The position numbers were made by a program, and so were the translations under genes. 64,000 nt of DNA from the NCBI GenBank assembly GCA_022844405.1, contig JALHLV010000013.1, positions 1 to 64,000 on the forward strand. Direction: 5' to 3'. The notes under the pieces were generated by a model. The model saw nothing but the letters and a program-made list of their open reading frames with translations, searched no databases and was not told the DNA's origin. The stretch comes from Sphingomonadales bacterium. Lineage in GTDB: Bacteria; Pseudomonadota; Alphaproteobacteria; SMXS01. The stretch's first letter is position 1, and every line of letters starts with the position of its first letter. This document shows positions 34,148 through 46,246 of the stretch, one piece after another.

Positions 34148-34820
34148 CGCGGCGCTCAAGCTGGTCGATCTGCGCAAGGGCTTCGACGCCGGGCAAGGGC
34201 GCCTCGAGGTGCTGCGCGGCGCCACCGTCGAGGTGGCGCGCGGCGAGGTGATCGCGCTGCTCGGCCCGTCGGGCGCGGGCAAGTCGACGCTGCTGCACAT
34301 CGCCGGCCTGCTGGAAATGGCCGACAGCGGCGAGATCGTGCTGGCGGGCAAGTCCTGCGCGAGCCTGTCCGACGGCGAGCGCACCGCGATCCGCCGCGAC
34401 ACCGTCGGCTTCGTCTACCAGTTCCACAATCTGCTGCCCGAGTTCAGCGCCACCGACAACGTGGCGCTGCCGCAGATGGTGGCGGGCAAATCCCAGTCCG
34501 ACGCCCGCGCCCGGGCGCGGGAGCTGCTGTCGCGGCTCGGCCTCGGCCAGCGGCTGGAGCACTATCCAGCGCAGCTTTCCGGCGGCGAGCAGCAGCGCGT
34601 CGCCATCTGCCGCGCCATGGCCAACAGCCCGAAAATCCTGTTCGCCGACGAGCCCACCGGCAACCTGGACGAGGCGACCGCCGACGCCGTGTTCGCCGAA
34701 TTGCTGCGGGTCGCGCGCGAGGACGGCGTCGGCGCGCTCATCGCCACCCACAACGGCGCGCTCGCCGACCGCATGGACCGGCGGATATTGCTGCACAACG
34801 GGGTGATCGAGGCGGGTTAG
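34140..34820 (+). CDS. lolD: Lipoprotein-releasing ABC transporter, ATPase subunit
   Basis: A 226-residue ABC ATPase. Walker A is GPSGAGKST at 42-50, the signature is LSGGEQQRV and Walker B is ILFADEPTGNLD. The start overlaps the permease stop by eight bases. It powers lipoprotein release to the periplasmic chaperone LolA. Confidence 0.96.
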   Translation: MSDAALKLVDLRKGFDAGQGRLEVLRGATVEVARGEVIALLGPSGAGKSTLLHIAGLLEMADSGEIVLAGKSCASLSDGERTAIRRDTVGFVYQFHNLLPEFSATDNVALPQMVAGKSQSDARARARELLSRLGLGQRLEHYPAQLSGGEQQRVAICRAMANSPKILFADEPTGNLDEATADAVFAELLRVAREDGVGALIATHNGALADRMDRRILLHNGVIEAG

Positions 34821-34829
34821 GCAGGTTGC

Positions 34830-34877
34830 TTTACCGCGGCGGCAATGCACGATATTATTCTTCTCAAGGAGAATAAT
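34830..34877 (+). promoter_or_regulatory. Promoter and ribosome-site hairpin of the DUF433 gene
   Basis: A promoter is suggested by TTTACC (34830-34835), 17 bp, and TATTAT (34853-34858). ATTATTCT (34854-34861) is a perfect inverted repeat of AGAATAAT (34870-34877). In RNA this would fold, with two further pairs, into a 10-bp stem with loop TCAA that contains most of the Shine-Dalgarno AAGGAG. It could also be a protein operator, as antitoxins often repress their own promoter. Confidence 0.5.
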
Positions 34878-34878
34878 T

Positions 34879-35571
34879 ATGAGCACCGTTCCCGCGCGCC
34901 TCTACACGCCCAGCCAGGCCGCCGCGATCAGCGGCGTCGGCATCAAGGCGATCCACAATGCGATCGACAAGCGTATCGTCAGTGCCGCTCGGAAGACGCG
35001 CGGCACGGCCGGACGCGCGCCGCGCACGCTCACCGCCGATGACCTGCTCAGGGTCAAGCTCTGGTACGCCGTGGGCGACGCGCTGTCCACCGAGCGGCGC
35101 GAGCGGCTTTTCGCCGCCATTCACGAGCAGCCGAGGGCCAGGACGGTCAAGGCCGACGATCTGCTGATCGTCGATGTCGCCGAAGCGCGCCGGCAGATCG
35201 CCGCGCGCACCCGCGATCTCTCGGCCGCCGAAGCCATGGTAAAGTCCGACAAGGACGTCATGGGTGGCGAACCCGTGTTCAAGGGCACACGAATTCCGGT
35301 GCGCCTGATCGCCGCCATTCTCGCCGGTGGTGCCGACGAAAGCGAGATTCTCGAAGGCTATCCGGCGCTCGATGCCCGACAGCTCGAACTGGCGCGCCTA
35401 TGGGCGGCGGCGTATCCGTCCCGTGGCCGCCCTAAGTCCCTTAAGGACCATAGGTTGAAACTGAAATCCGTTACGAGGGTGCCGCTCGGCGATGGCGGGC
35501 CAAGGAGCAGCATGAACTACACGCCGGGTAAGAAATATATCGAAGAAAACCCCATTAATTCGAGTTCGTGA
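34879..35571 (+). CDS. MerR-like HTH plus DUF433 antitoxin-like protein
   Basis: A 230-residue protein. The N-terminal half has a MerR-like helix-turn-helix start (LYTPSQAAAISGVGIKAIHN). Residues about 120-185 form a DUF433 domain (MGGEPVFKGTRIPVRLIAAILAGG split by context; then ILEGYPAL and LELARLWAAAYP). DUF433 proteins of this layout are usually antitoxins paired with a DUF5615/VapC-like toxin; none follows here. The C-terminal 40 residues after RGRPKSL look unrelated to the domain and run into the RraB-like gene, so the end may be altered. A hairpin covers its Shine-Dalgarno. Confidence 0.7.
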   Translation: MSTVPARLYTPSQAAAISGVGIKAIHNAIDKRIVSAARKTRGTAGRAPRTLTADDLLRVKLWYAVGDALSTERRERLFAAIHEQPRARTVKADDLLIVDVAEARRQIAARTRDLSAAEAMVKSDKDVMGGEPVFKGTRIPVRLIAAILAGGADESEILEGYPALDARQLELARLWAAAYPSRGRPKSLKDHRLKLKSVTRVPLGDGGPRSSMNYTPGKKYIEENPINSSS

Positions 35572-35576
35572 TCGGC

Positions 35577-35939
35577 ATGCCCGTCTCTCGCGCAGACTTC
35601 CCCTATGATGATGATGGCGAGGTTCTTTATGGCCTTGCTGCCAAGGGTGTCGACTTACGCCGCAAACGCTTAATCGAATTTTATTGTTATGCTGCGGATG
35701 AAGACACTGCGCGGCAGATCGCGGACGATCTATCATCTTATGGCTATAGATCGCACGTATCTGTTGACGGTGATGATGATAGCTCCCGCCGGGTGTCGGT
35801 CTACTCGGCGATTACGATGATGCCAACCTACGACCAAATCGTTCTTGAGCAGACTCGTTTAGACCTAGTCCTCAAAGCCTACGGCACGAGATGCGACGGA
35901 TGGATGACAGAATCGACGCCAGATATTCAGGTGCATTGA
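35577..35939 (+). CDS. RraB-like ribonuclease E regulator family protein
   Basis: A 120-residue protein with the family's pattern: FPYDDDGEVLYGLAAKGVDL, then RLIEFYCYAADEDTARQIADDL, a strand-turn with MMPTYDQI and a terminal RCDGWMTE. RraB-type proteins bind and inhibit RNase E; other family members have unknown roles. The DNA is clearly richer in A/T than the neighbours and codon choice differs (many TAT, GAT, TTA-type codons), pointing to transfer. ATG 35577 is chosen; GTG 35568 overlaps the previous stop and is possible. No terminator or other gene is seen in 35940-36139. Confidence 0.7.
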   Translation: MPVSRADFPYDDDGEVLYGLAAKGVDLRRKRLIEFYCYAADEDTARQIADDLSSYGYRSHVSVDGDDDSSRRVSVYSAITMMPTYDQIVLEQTRLDLVLKAYGTRCDGWMTESTPDIQVH

Positions 35940-36139
35940 CGGACGATGCAAGCCGTGATGCACGTGGGTTTGGAGATCGGTTCGTTCGCGCCTTGGCATG
36001 CATCAGGACCCACACATAACGCGGCGGGAAGCTATCCACAGAAACCTCACAGCACCCAACGGAGAGCGGTTGGTGCTGGCCGGCGAACGCATTATCTTGT
36101 GGTCCTAGTCCGCTCCACCCCCTGATTCTGGACAGCGCC

Positions 36140-39594
<3,455 letters not shown>

Positions 39595-39595
<1 letters not shown>

Positions 39596-40356
39596 TGACC
39601 GAAACGATCCCGTTCGCCGCCACCGTCATGCTGCTGCGTGACCGTCCGGGTGAGATGGAAGTGCTGATGGTGCAGCGTCACCGCGACATGAAGTTCATGG
39701 GCGGCGCGCTGGTGTTCCCCGGCGGCAAGCACGATCCGGCCGATGTGGGCGCGGCGAAATACGCCACCTGCGCCTCCGACGACGTGGCGCTGCGCATCAC
39801 CGGCATCCGCGAGGTGTTCGAGGAGTGCGGCATCCTGCTGGCGCGCGAGCGGGACGGCAGCGGCTTCGTCGGCGATGCGCACCGTGACCGGATCGCCGAA
39901 CGGCACCGCAAGAAGCTGGAAAAGGGCGAGATGAACATGGTCGACCTCGCCGAGGCCGAGAACATCGAGTTCATGACCGACCTGCTGGTGCCGTTCGCCC
40001 ACTGGATCACGCCCAAGGGCGCGCCCCGGCGCTACGACACCTGGTTCTATATGGTTCGCGTGCCCGAGGACCACATCCACACCCATGACGGCGGCGAATC
40101 CGTGGATTCGGTATGGATCAGCGCGTCGCAGGCGCTGGCCGACGAAGCCGCCAAGCTGCGCGAGATCACCTTCCCGACGCGCATGCAGCTTGCCAAGCTG
40201 GGCCGCAACAAGACGGTCGACGCCGCGCTCGAGGCTGCCCGGCGCTCGACCATCGTGACCGTGCTGCCCGAGATCCTCGACGGCAAGCTGCAAATTCCGC
40301 CGGAAGCCGACTACGACATCACCGAGGAAGAGATTTCGCGGGCGATGCATAAGTAG
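39595..40356 (+). CDS. NUDIX hydrolase (NUDT19-like)
   Basis: A 253-residue nucleotide diphosphate hydrolase. The NUDIX box is spread out: FPGGKHDPADVG is separated by an insertion of about 20 residues from REVFEECGILL, an arrangement found in NUDT19/CoA-diphosphatase-like members. The second half has RRYDTWFYMVRVP and ITFPTRMQLAKLG. The metal-binding glutamates of REVFEE are intact. The exact substrate cannot be told. It shares one base with the dnaE stop. Confidence 0.88.
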
Positions 40357-40382
40357 CATTGCGCGCCGGCATCACGATGGCC

Positions 40383-40411
40383 TTGATGGCTGTGCGTCAA
40401 TGACGTATATC
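40383..40411 (+). promoter_or_regulatory. Promoter of the higBA-type pair
   Basis: TTGATG (40383-40388), 17-bp spacer, TATATC (40406-40411). The expected start site lies at about 40418, two bases before the toxin ATG, and no Shine-Dalgarno precedes that ATG, so the mRNA would be essentially leaderless. Confidence 0.55.
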
Positions 40412-40419
40412 GACCCTAT

Positions 40420-40773
40420 ATGTACACGAAGCTCATTACCGTGGTCGAGACTGTCGCGTTCCTGCGCCAGGCACAGTCCATCTGGACGGAGGAAGAACGG
40501 GCCGCGCTGGTTGATCATATGGCGCGCAATCCGGAGAGTGGCGACGTAATCCCCGGCACTGGCGGTGTTCGCAAGCTGCGTTGGGGCAGGGCTGGCAGCG
40601 GTAAGCGCGGCGGCACCAGGGTAATTTATTTCTACTATCACACCGATGCGCCGCTGTACCTGCTGCTGGCCTACGCAAAGGCTGATAGTGAGGATATGAC
40701 GGCCGGACAAAAGAAGGCCGTCGTGACGGTGGCTGGGACCCTGAGGCAGCAGCATCCGCCGCGAAAGGAGTAG
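40420..40773 (+). CDS. higB: RelE/HigB-family toxin
   Basis: A 117-residue predicted ribosome-dependent mRNA interferase. It has the family's ETVAFLRQAQSIWTEEE start, DVIPGTGGVRKLRWGR and the beta-strand pair GGTRVIYFYYHTDAPLYLLLAYAK. The toxin-first order with an XRE-type antitoxin three bases downstream is the HigBA/NadS layout. The start agrees with family alignments by eye although no ribosome site is present. The pair is inserted between the NUDIX gene and rpsB. Confidence 0.85.
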   Translation: MYTKLITVVETVAFLRQAQSIWTEEERAALVDHMARNPESGDVIPGTGGVRKLRWGRAGSGKRGGTRVIYFYYHTDAPLYLLLAYAKADSEDMTAGQKKAVVTVAGTLRQQHPPRKE

Positions 40774-40776
40774 AAG

Positions 40777-41067
40777 ATGACGAAGAACTTTGGCGATGAT
40801 CTGATCGAGAGCCTGAACGAAGCTCTTGCCCATGCGCAGGGCAAGAAAACGGGCGCATGCGTTCATGTTGTCGAAGTGCCTGATGCCAAAGCGATCCGGG
40901 AGCGCCTCGGGATGTCGCAGCAGGAGTTTGCTGGGGCCTATCGGATTCCGTTGGCGACGCTGCAGGGCTGGGAGCAGGGCCGTAGACAGCCGGATGCGAC
41001 GGCGTCGGCCTATTTGAGCGTGATCTCCAGTCTTCCGAAGGAAGCGCGCGCGGCGTTGGCTCAGTAA
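40777..41067 (+). CDS. higA: HigA/XRE-family antitoxin
   Basis: A 96-residue protein with a helix-turn-helix at about 42-85 (IRERLGMSQQEFAGAYRIPLATLQGWEQGRRQPD, read in pieces). It lies three bases after the toxin with AAAGGAG as Shine-Dalgarno. It should neutralise the toxin and repress the shared promoter. The N-terminal 35 residues likely contact the toxin. Confidence 0.87.
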   Translation: MTKNFGDDLIESLNEALAHAQGKKTGACVHVVEVPDAKAIRERLGMSQQEFAGAYRIPLATLQGWEQGRRQPDATASAYLSVISSLPKEARAALAQ

Positions 41068-41123
41068 TGCGTGCCGAGGCGAGAATAGTTCGGCCCCAAT
41101 CGCTGAATTAACGAGCAAACTCC

Positions 41124-41266
41124 TTGCATCCCGGCGGGTGACGGGCTAAATCACCGGCCATCACACACGCAGGGGCACGGTCAAGTGTGTTGCTTGATCG
41201 GTCCGGTGTCGGCACCAGCCGGCTCTTTTCCCTGTGGCGGTTGAACCGGTAAAGGAAAGATTGCAG
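41124..41266 (+). promoter_or_regulatory. Promoter and structured leader of rpsB
   Basis: TTGCAT (41124-41129), 17 bp and TAAATC (41147-41152) form a promoter giving a leader of about 108 nt. The leader has one hairpin from GGTCAAG (41179-41185) with CTTGATC (41193-41199) and another from GGTG (41205-41208) with CACC (41213-41216). Ribosomal protein S2 represses its own mRNA in E. coli; a similar role here is inferred only from position. Confidence 0.5.
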
Positions 41267-42157
41267 ATGGCTCTGCCTCAAGTTTCTATGCGCCAGCTCC
41301 TCGAAGCGGGCGTTCACTTCGGTCACCAGACACATCGCTGGAACCCCAAGATGGGCCCGTATATTTTCGGCGCCCGCAACAAGATCCACATCATCGACCT
41401 GTCGGAGACGGTGCCGCTGATGAACCGCGCCCTGGTGGCGATCCGCGACATCACCGCCGGCGGCGGCCGCGTGCTGTTCGTCGGCACCAAGCGCCAGGCG
41501 GCCGACGTGGTCGCTTCCGCCGCCCGCAAGTGCGGCCAGCACTATGTCAATCACCGCTGGCTCGGCGGCATGCTGACCAACTGGAACACCATTTCCCAGT
41601 CGATCCGCCGTCTGAAGACGCTGGAAGAAGAGATGAACGGCGGCGAGAGCGGCGGCCTGACCAAGAAGGAACGTCTCAGCCTGCACCGCGAGCACGAGAA
41701 GCTCGAGCGCTCGCTGGGCGGCATCAAGGACATGGGCGGCCTGCCGGACCTGCTGTTCGTGATCGACACCAACAAGGAAGCCATCGCCATCCAGGAAGCC
41801 AACAAGCTGGGCATCCCGGTGGCCGCCGTGGTCGACACCAACTGCAACCCGGACGGCATCGACTATCCGATCCCGGGCAATGACGACGCCAGCCGCGCCA
41901 TCCACCTGTACTGCGACATGGTGGCGTCGTCGGTGCTCGAAGGCATCCAGCGCGAGCTGGTCGCCGGCGGCGTCGACATCGGCGAATCCGAGAGCCCGGT
42001 GGTCGAGGACCTGCCCGAAGCCGACGAGCTTCTGGCCGAGCCCGAGACCCAGGTAGAGGCCGAGAGCCAGCCCGAGCCGGAGATCCAGGCCGAGCCCGAG
42101 ATCCAGGCCGAGGCCGTGACGCAGGACGAGGAACAGGCCGAAGCCGCCAACGGCTGA
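41267..42157 (+). CDS. rpsB: 30S ribosomal protein S2
   Basis: A 296-residue S2. AAAGGAAAG precedes ATG 41267. The N-terminus ([24 protein letters not shown], in pieces) and the RFVGTKRQA-like segment ([13 protein letters not shown]) are typical. The core ends near residue 240; a tail of about 55 residues is highly acidic and contains a tandem PEIQAE repeat. Such tails are common in alphaproteobacterial S2. First gene of the rpsB-tsf pair. Confidence 0.97.
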   Translation: MALPQVSMRQLLEAGVHFGHQTHRWNPKMGPYIFGARNKIHIIDLSETVPLMNRALVAIRDITAGGGRVLFVGTKRQAADVVASAARKCGQHYVNHRWLGGMLTNWNTISQSIRRLKTLEEEMNGGESGGLTKKERLSLHREHEKLERSLGGIKDMGGLPDLLFVIDTNKEAIAIQEANKLGIPVAAVVDTNCNPDGIDYPIPGNDDASRAIHLYCDMVASSVLEGIQRELVAGGVDIGESESPVVEDLPEADELLAEPETQVEAESQPEPEIQAEPEIQAEAVTQDEEQAEAANG

Positions 42158-42188
42158 GCCAAGCCCCACACGTTCATCGAATCGACAC

Positions 42189-42219
42189 GGGGGCCGCGTA
42201 AAAACGGCCCCCATTTGTT
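42189..42219 (+). terminator. Attenuator-type terminator between rpsB and tsf
   Basis: GGGGGCCG (42189-42196) pairs with CGGCCCCC (42205-42212), an 8-bp GC-only stem with loop CGTAAAAA, followed by ATTTGTT. It likely lowers tsf read-through relative to rpsB. Confidence 0.7.
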
Positions 42220-42249
42220 ACAGACACCCGTTTGCAGGAAGGAAGAACC

Positions 42250-43173
42250 ATGGCTGAGATCACCGCCGCCCTCGTGAAAGAGCTGCGCGAGAAGACCGGC
42301 GCCGGCATGATGGATTGCAAAAAGGCGCTGACCGAGAATTCGGGCGACCTCGAGGCGTCCATCGACTGGCTGCGCCAGAAGGGTCTGGCCGCCGCCGCGA
42401 AGAAGTCCGGCCGCGTGGCCGCCGAAGGCCTGGTCGGCGTCAGCGTCGGCGGCAATGCCGGCGCGCTGGCCGAAGTGAATTCGGAAACCGATTTCGTCGC
42501 CCGCAACGACACGTTCCAGGCGTTCGTCAAGACCATCGCCGACCTGGCGCTGGCCAATGACGGCAACCAGGACGCGGTGATCGCCAGCGGCTTCCCGAAC
42601 GAAAGCCGCACCGTCGCCGAGCAGCTCACCCACATGATCGTCACCATCGGCGAGAACATGGCGATCCGCCGCATGGCCGCCCTCAAGGTGAGCCAGGGCG
42701 TCGTCGCCAGCTACGTCCACAACCCGGCCGCGCCGGGCCTGGGCAAGATCGGCGTCATCGTGGCGCTGGAGTCGGCCGGCGACACCGGCAAGCTGGAAGC
42801 CTTCGGCCGCCAGCTGGCCATGCACATCGCCGCCGCCGCGCCGCAGTCGATCTCGACCGACGACCTGGACGCCGACCTGGTCGCCCGCGAGCGCCAGATC
42901 CTGGTGCAGCAGGCGCGCGACTCCGGCCGCGCCGAGGACATCATCCAGAAGATGGTCGATGGCCGCATGCGCAAGTTCTTCGAGGAAGTGGTGCTGCTGT
43001 CCCAGACCTGGGTGATCGACGGCGAGAGCAAGATCGACAAGGTCGTCGCCGGCCTGGCCAAGGACCTGGGCACCGATGTCAAGGTAACCGGCTTCGTCCG
43101 CTTCGTGCTGGGCGAGGGCATCGAGAAGAACGACGGCGATTTTGCCGCCGAAGTCGCGAGCATGGCCGGCTGA
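42250..43173 (+). CDS. tsf: Elongation factor Ts
   Basis: A 307-residue guanine-nucleotide exchange factor for EF-Tu. AGGAAGGAAG precedes ATG 42250. The N-terminal UBA-like part has [16 protein letters not shown], followed by the TDFVARND motif ([11 protein letters not shown]) that contacts EF-Tu. The two-part core and C-terminus are full length. Confidence 0.97.
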   Translation: MAEITAALVKELREKTGAGMMDCKKALTENSGDLEASIDWLRQKGLAAAAKKSGRVAAEGLVGVSVGGNAGALAEVNSETDFVARNDTFQAFVKTIADLALANDGNQDAVIASGFPNESRTVAEQLTHMIVTIGENMAIRRMAALKVSQGVVASYVHNPAAPGLGKIGVIVALESAGDTGKLEAFGRQLAMHIAAAAPQSISTDDLDADLVARERQILVQQARDSGRAEDIIQKMVDGRMRKFFEEVVLLSQTWVIDGESKIDKVVAGLAKDLGTDVKVTGFVRFVLGEGIEKNDGDFAAEVASMAG

Positions 43174-43197
43174 GGCTGTCAGTTCCATGGAACGGGC

Positions 43198-43229
43198 TCC
43201 GCTGCCGGACGGCGTCGTCCGGCAGCGGA
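43198..43229 (+). other. Strong hairpin between tsf and pyrH
   Basis: A perfect 14-bp stem: positions 43198-43211 pair with 43216-43229 around the tetraloop GCGT. No T-run follows. It may stop exonucleases, pause RNA polymerase or terminate with Rho. The rest of the 182-bp spacer shows only the pyrH ribosome site AAGGGGAA. Confidence 0.75.
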
Positions 43230-43355
43230 CGATCCGGAACGCCGATTTCGACATCAACCCGCAATACGGGCTACAGTAGCCCGGCGGAGTTGTTGTAAGG
43301 TGCGCGCCGCCGGTCGGCGCGTTTACCCGCGCCATGACGCAAGAAGGGGAAAGCT

Positions 43356-44075
43356 GTGGCGACGCCAGGTCCATATCGCCGTGTCCTGTTGAAGGTTTCG
43401 GGCGAGGCCCTGATGGGTGACGGCGCCTATGGCATCGACCTCGCCACCGTCGATCGCATCGCCGACGACGTGAGGGCGGTGGTCGCCTCGGGCATCCAGG
43501 TCTGCCTGGTCGTCGGCGGCGGCAACATCTTCCGCGGGCTGTCGGGCGCCGCCCAGGGCATGGACCGCGCCAGCGCCGACCAGATCGGCATGCTGGCCAC
43601 GGTGATGAACGCTCTGGCCATGCAGAACATCATGGAGAACAAGGGCATGGCGACGCGGGTGCAATCGGCCATTCCCATGTCCAGCGTCTGCGAGCCCTAT
43701 ATCCGCCGCCGGGCGATCCGGCACATGGAAAAGGGCCGGGTGGTGATCTTCGCCGCCGGTACCGGCAATCCGTTCTTCACCACCGACACCGCGGCCGCGC
43801 TACGCGCCGCCGAGATGCGCTGCGACGCGCTCTTGAAGGGTACCCAGGTGGACGGCGTCTATTCCGCCGACCCGAAGAAGGATCCGAACGCGATCTATCA
43901 CACGCACCTCAATTATCTCGAGGTGTTATCGAACGATCTTAAAGTGATGGATGCGTCGGCCGTGTCGCTGGCGCGCGAGAACGACATCCCCATCCTGGTG
44001 TTCTCGATCCAGGATCCGGGCGGTCTCGCCCGGGTGCTGTCGGGCCAGGGCACGTTCACGACCATTGGCAAATAG
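43356..44075 (+). CDS. pyrH: Uridylate kinase
   Basis: A 239-residue hexameric UMP kinase of the amino-acid-kinase fold. GTG 43356 has AAGGGGAA upstream. [11 protein letters not shown] is the N-terminal ATP site; [10 protein letters not shown] and [19 protein letters not shown] are conserved. It feeds UTP/CTP synthesis. frr follows at 28 bp. Confidence 0.97.
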   Translation: MATPGPYRRVLLKVSGEALMGDGAYGIDLATVDRIADDVRAVVASGIQVCLVVGGGNIFRGLSGAAQGMDRASADQIGMLATVMNALAMQNIMENKGMATRVQSAIPMSSVCEPYIRRRAIRHMEKGRVVIFAAGTGNPFFTTDTAAALRAAEMRCDALLKGTQVDGVYSADPKKDPNAIYHTHLNYLEVLSNDLKVMDASAVSLARENDIPILVFSIQDPGGLARVLSGQGTFTTIGK

Positions 44076-44103
44076 TCACCACGATCGGCAAACAGAGGTC
44101 GCC

Positions 44104-44667
44104 ATGGCTGAGGAAGATATCGATCTGGACAGCATCGAACGCCGCATGAAGGGCGCGGTCGATGTGCTGTCGAGCGAATTCGGCGGGTTGCGCACCGGAC
44201 GCGCCTCCGCGGCGCTGCTCGACCCGATCACCGTGGAGGTCTATGGCTCGGCCATGCCGATCAACCAGGTCGGCACCGTCAGCGTGCCGGAGTCGCGGAT
44301 GATCACGGTCCAGGTCTGGGACCGTTCCAACGTCTCGGCGGTCGACAAGGCGATCCGCAATTCGGGGCTGGGCCTCAATCCGTCGCCGGACGGCACCCTG
44401 ATCCGCATTCCGATCCCCGAATTGAACCAGGAACGTCGTACAGAGCTGACCAAGATCGCCGGGCGCTATGCCGAGCAGGCCAAGGTGGCGGTGCGCAATG
44501 TGCGGCGCGACGGCATGGACCTGCTGAAGCGGCTCGAAAAGGCCAGCAACATCAGTCAGGATGATCACAAGCTCTACGCCGACGAGATCCAGGAGATGAC
44601 CGACAGGATGGTCGGCCGCATCGACGAGATGCTCGCGACCAAGGAAAAGGAGATCATGCAGGTATAG
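44104..44667 (+). CDS. frr: Ribosome recycling factor
   Basis: A 187-residue factor that, with EF-G, splits ribosomes after termination. Key segments: [19 protein letters not shown], then the arginine-rich [14 protein letters not shown]. The start is ATG 44104. The upstream frame continuation overlaps pyrH and is not used. It ends three bases before uppS. Confidence 0.97.
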   Translation: MAEEDIDLDSIERRMKGAVDVLSSEFGGLRTGRASAALLDPITVEVYGSAMPINQVGTVSVPESRMITVQVWDRSNVSAVDKAIRNSGLGLNPSPDGTLIRIPIPELNQERRTELTKIAGRYAEQAKVAVRNVRRDGMDLLKRLEKASNISQDDHKLYADEIQEMTDRMVGRIDEMLATKEKEIMQV

Positions 44668-44670
44668 CGC

Positions 44671-45408
<738 letters not shown>

Positions 45409-45433
45409 GCGTTCACGGCGAGGATAGACCTGA

Positions 45434-46246
45434 TTGGCCAGCCGCTTACTCGTTCGCACCGCTTCGGCGCTGGTCATGGCCCCGGTGGTGCTGGGTGCGG
45501 CCTGGGCCGGCGGCTGGTGGTTCGCCGCGCTGCTTTTCGTCATCGCGCTCTACGCCTCGGTGGAATGGAACCGCATGACAGGTTCGGCGCGGGCGGCGTT
45601 CGCCATCATCAACGGGATCAGCCTGGCGCTCGCGTGCCTGGCGCTGCAGGATGTCGGCGGCCGGCTGGCCCTGGCGTTCGTGCTGGCGGGCGGGCTGCTG
45701 GTGGCCGCTGTCGCCCTGGTGCGCCGCTGGCCGGTCCCGTGGCCGGTCGCCGGGCTGCTCTATCTGGGCACTGCCGTCGTGGCGCTGCTGTGGCTGCGGC
45801 AATGGGGCGGCTTCGAGCTGGTGCTGTGGCTGCTGCTGGTGATCTGGGCGTCGGACACCGGCGCCTATCTGGTCGGCTCGCGGGTGGGCGGCCCCAAGCT
45901 GGCGCCGCGGCTCAGCCCGAACAAGACCTGGTCGGGTCTGGTCGGCGGCTGCGTCACCGCCGGCCTGCTTTCGGCGGTGTTCGCCAGACTCGTGGGCGGC
46001 GAGGCGGCCGCTTTCGGCTATCCTTTCGTGCAGTTCTTGGTAGGCTTTGTGCTGGCGGGCCTCTCTCAGGTCGGCGATATCGGGGAGTCGACCATCAAGC
46101 GCCGTTTCAACGTCAAGGACAGCGGAACCGTCATTCCCGGCCATGGTGGCGTCCTCGACCGCATCGACAGCCTGATCTTCACCGCGCCCATCGTGGCGCT
46201 CGCCATCGTCCTCTTGCGTGAATCGGGTGTCCTGCCGCATGGCTGA
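45434..46246 (+). CDS. cdsA: Phosphatidate cytidylyltransferase
   Basis: A 270-residue inner-membrane enzyme making CDP-diacylglycerol, precursor of the major phospholipids. It has about eight hydrophobic helices and the signature near the C-terminus: SQVGDIGESTIKRRFNVKD and IPGHGGVLDRIDSL. TTG 45434 is used, with GAGGATAG upstream. The end overlaps dxr by eight bases. Confidence 0.95.
   Translation: MASRLLVRTASALVMAPVVLGAAWAGGWWFAALLFVIALYASVEWNRMTGSARAAFAIINGISLALACLALQDVGGRLALAFVLAGGLLVAAVALVRRWPVPWPVAGLLYLGTAVVALLWLRQWGGFELVLWLLLVIWASDTGAYLVGSRVGGPKLAPRLSPNKTWSGLVGGCVTAGLLSAVFARLVGGEAAAFGYPFVQFLVGFVLAGLSQVGDIGESTIKRRFNVKDSGTVIPGHGGVLDRIDSLIFTAPIVALAIVLLRESGVLPHG

Noticed and set aside
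35940-36139. Possible small gene between the RraB-like gene and dnaE
   Set aside because: No frame with a ribosome site or coding character was found in these 200 bases.
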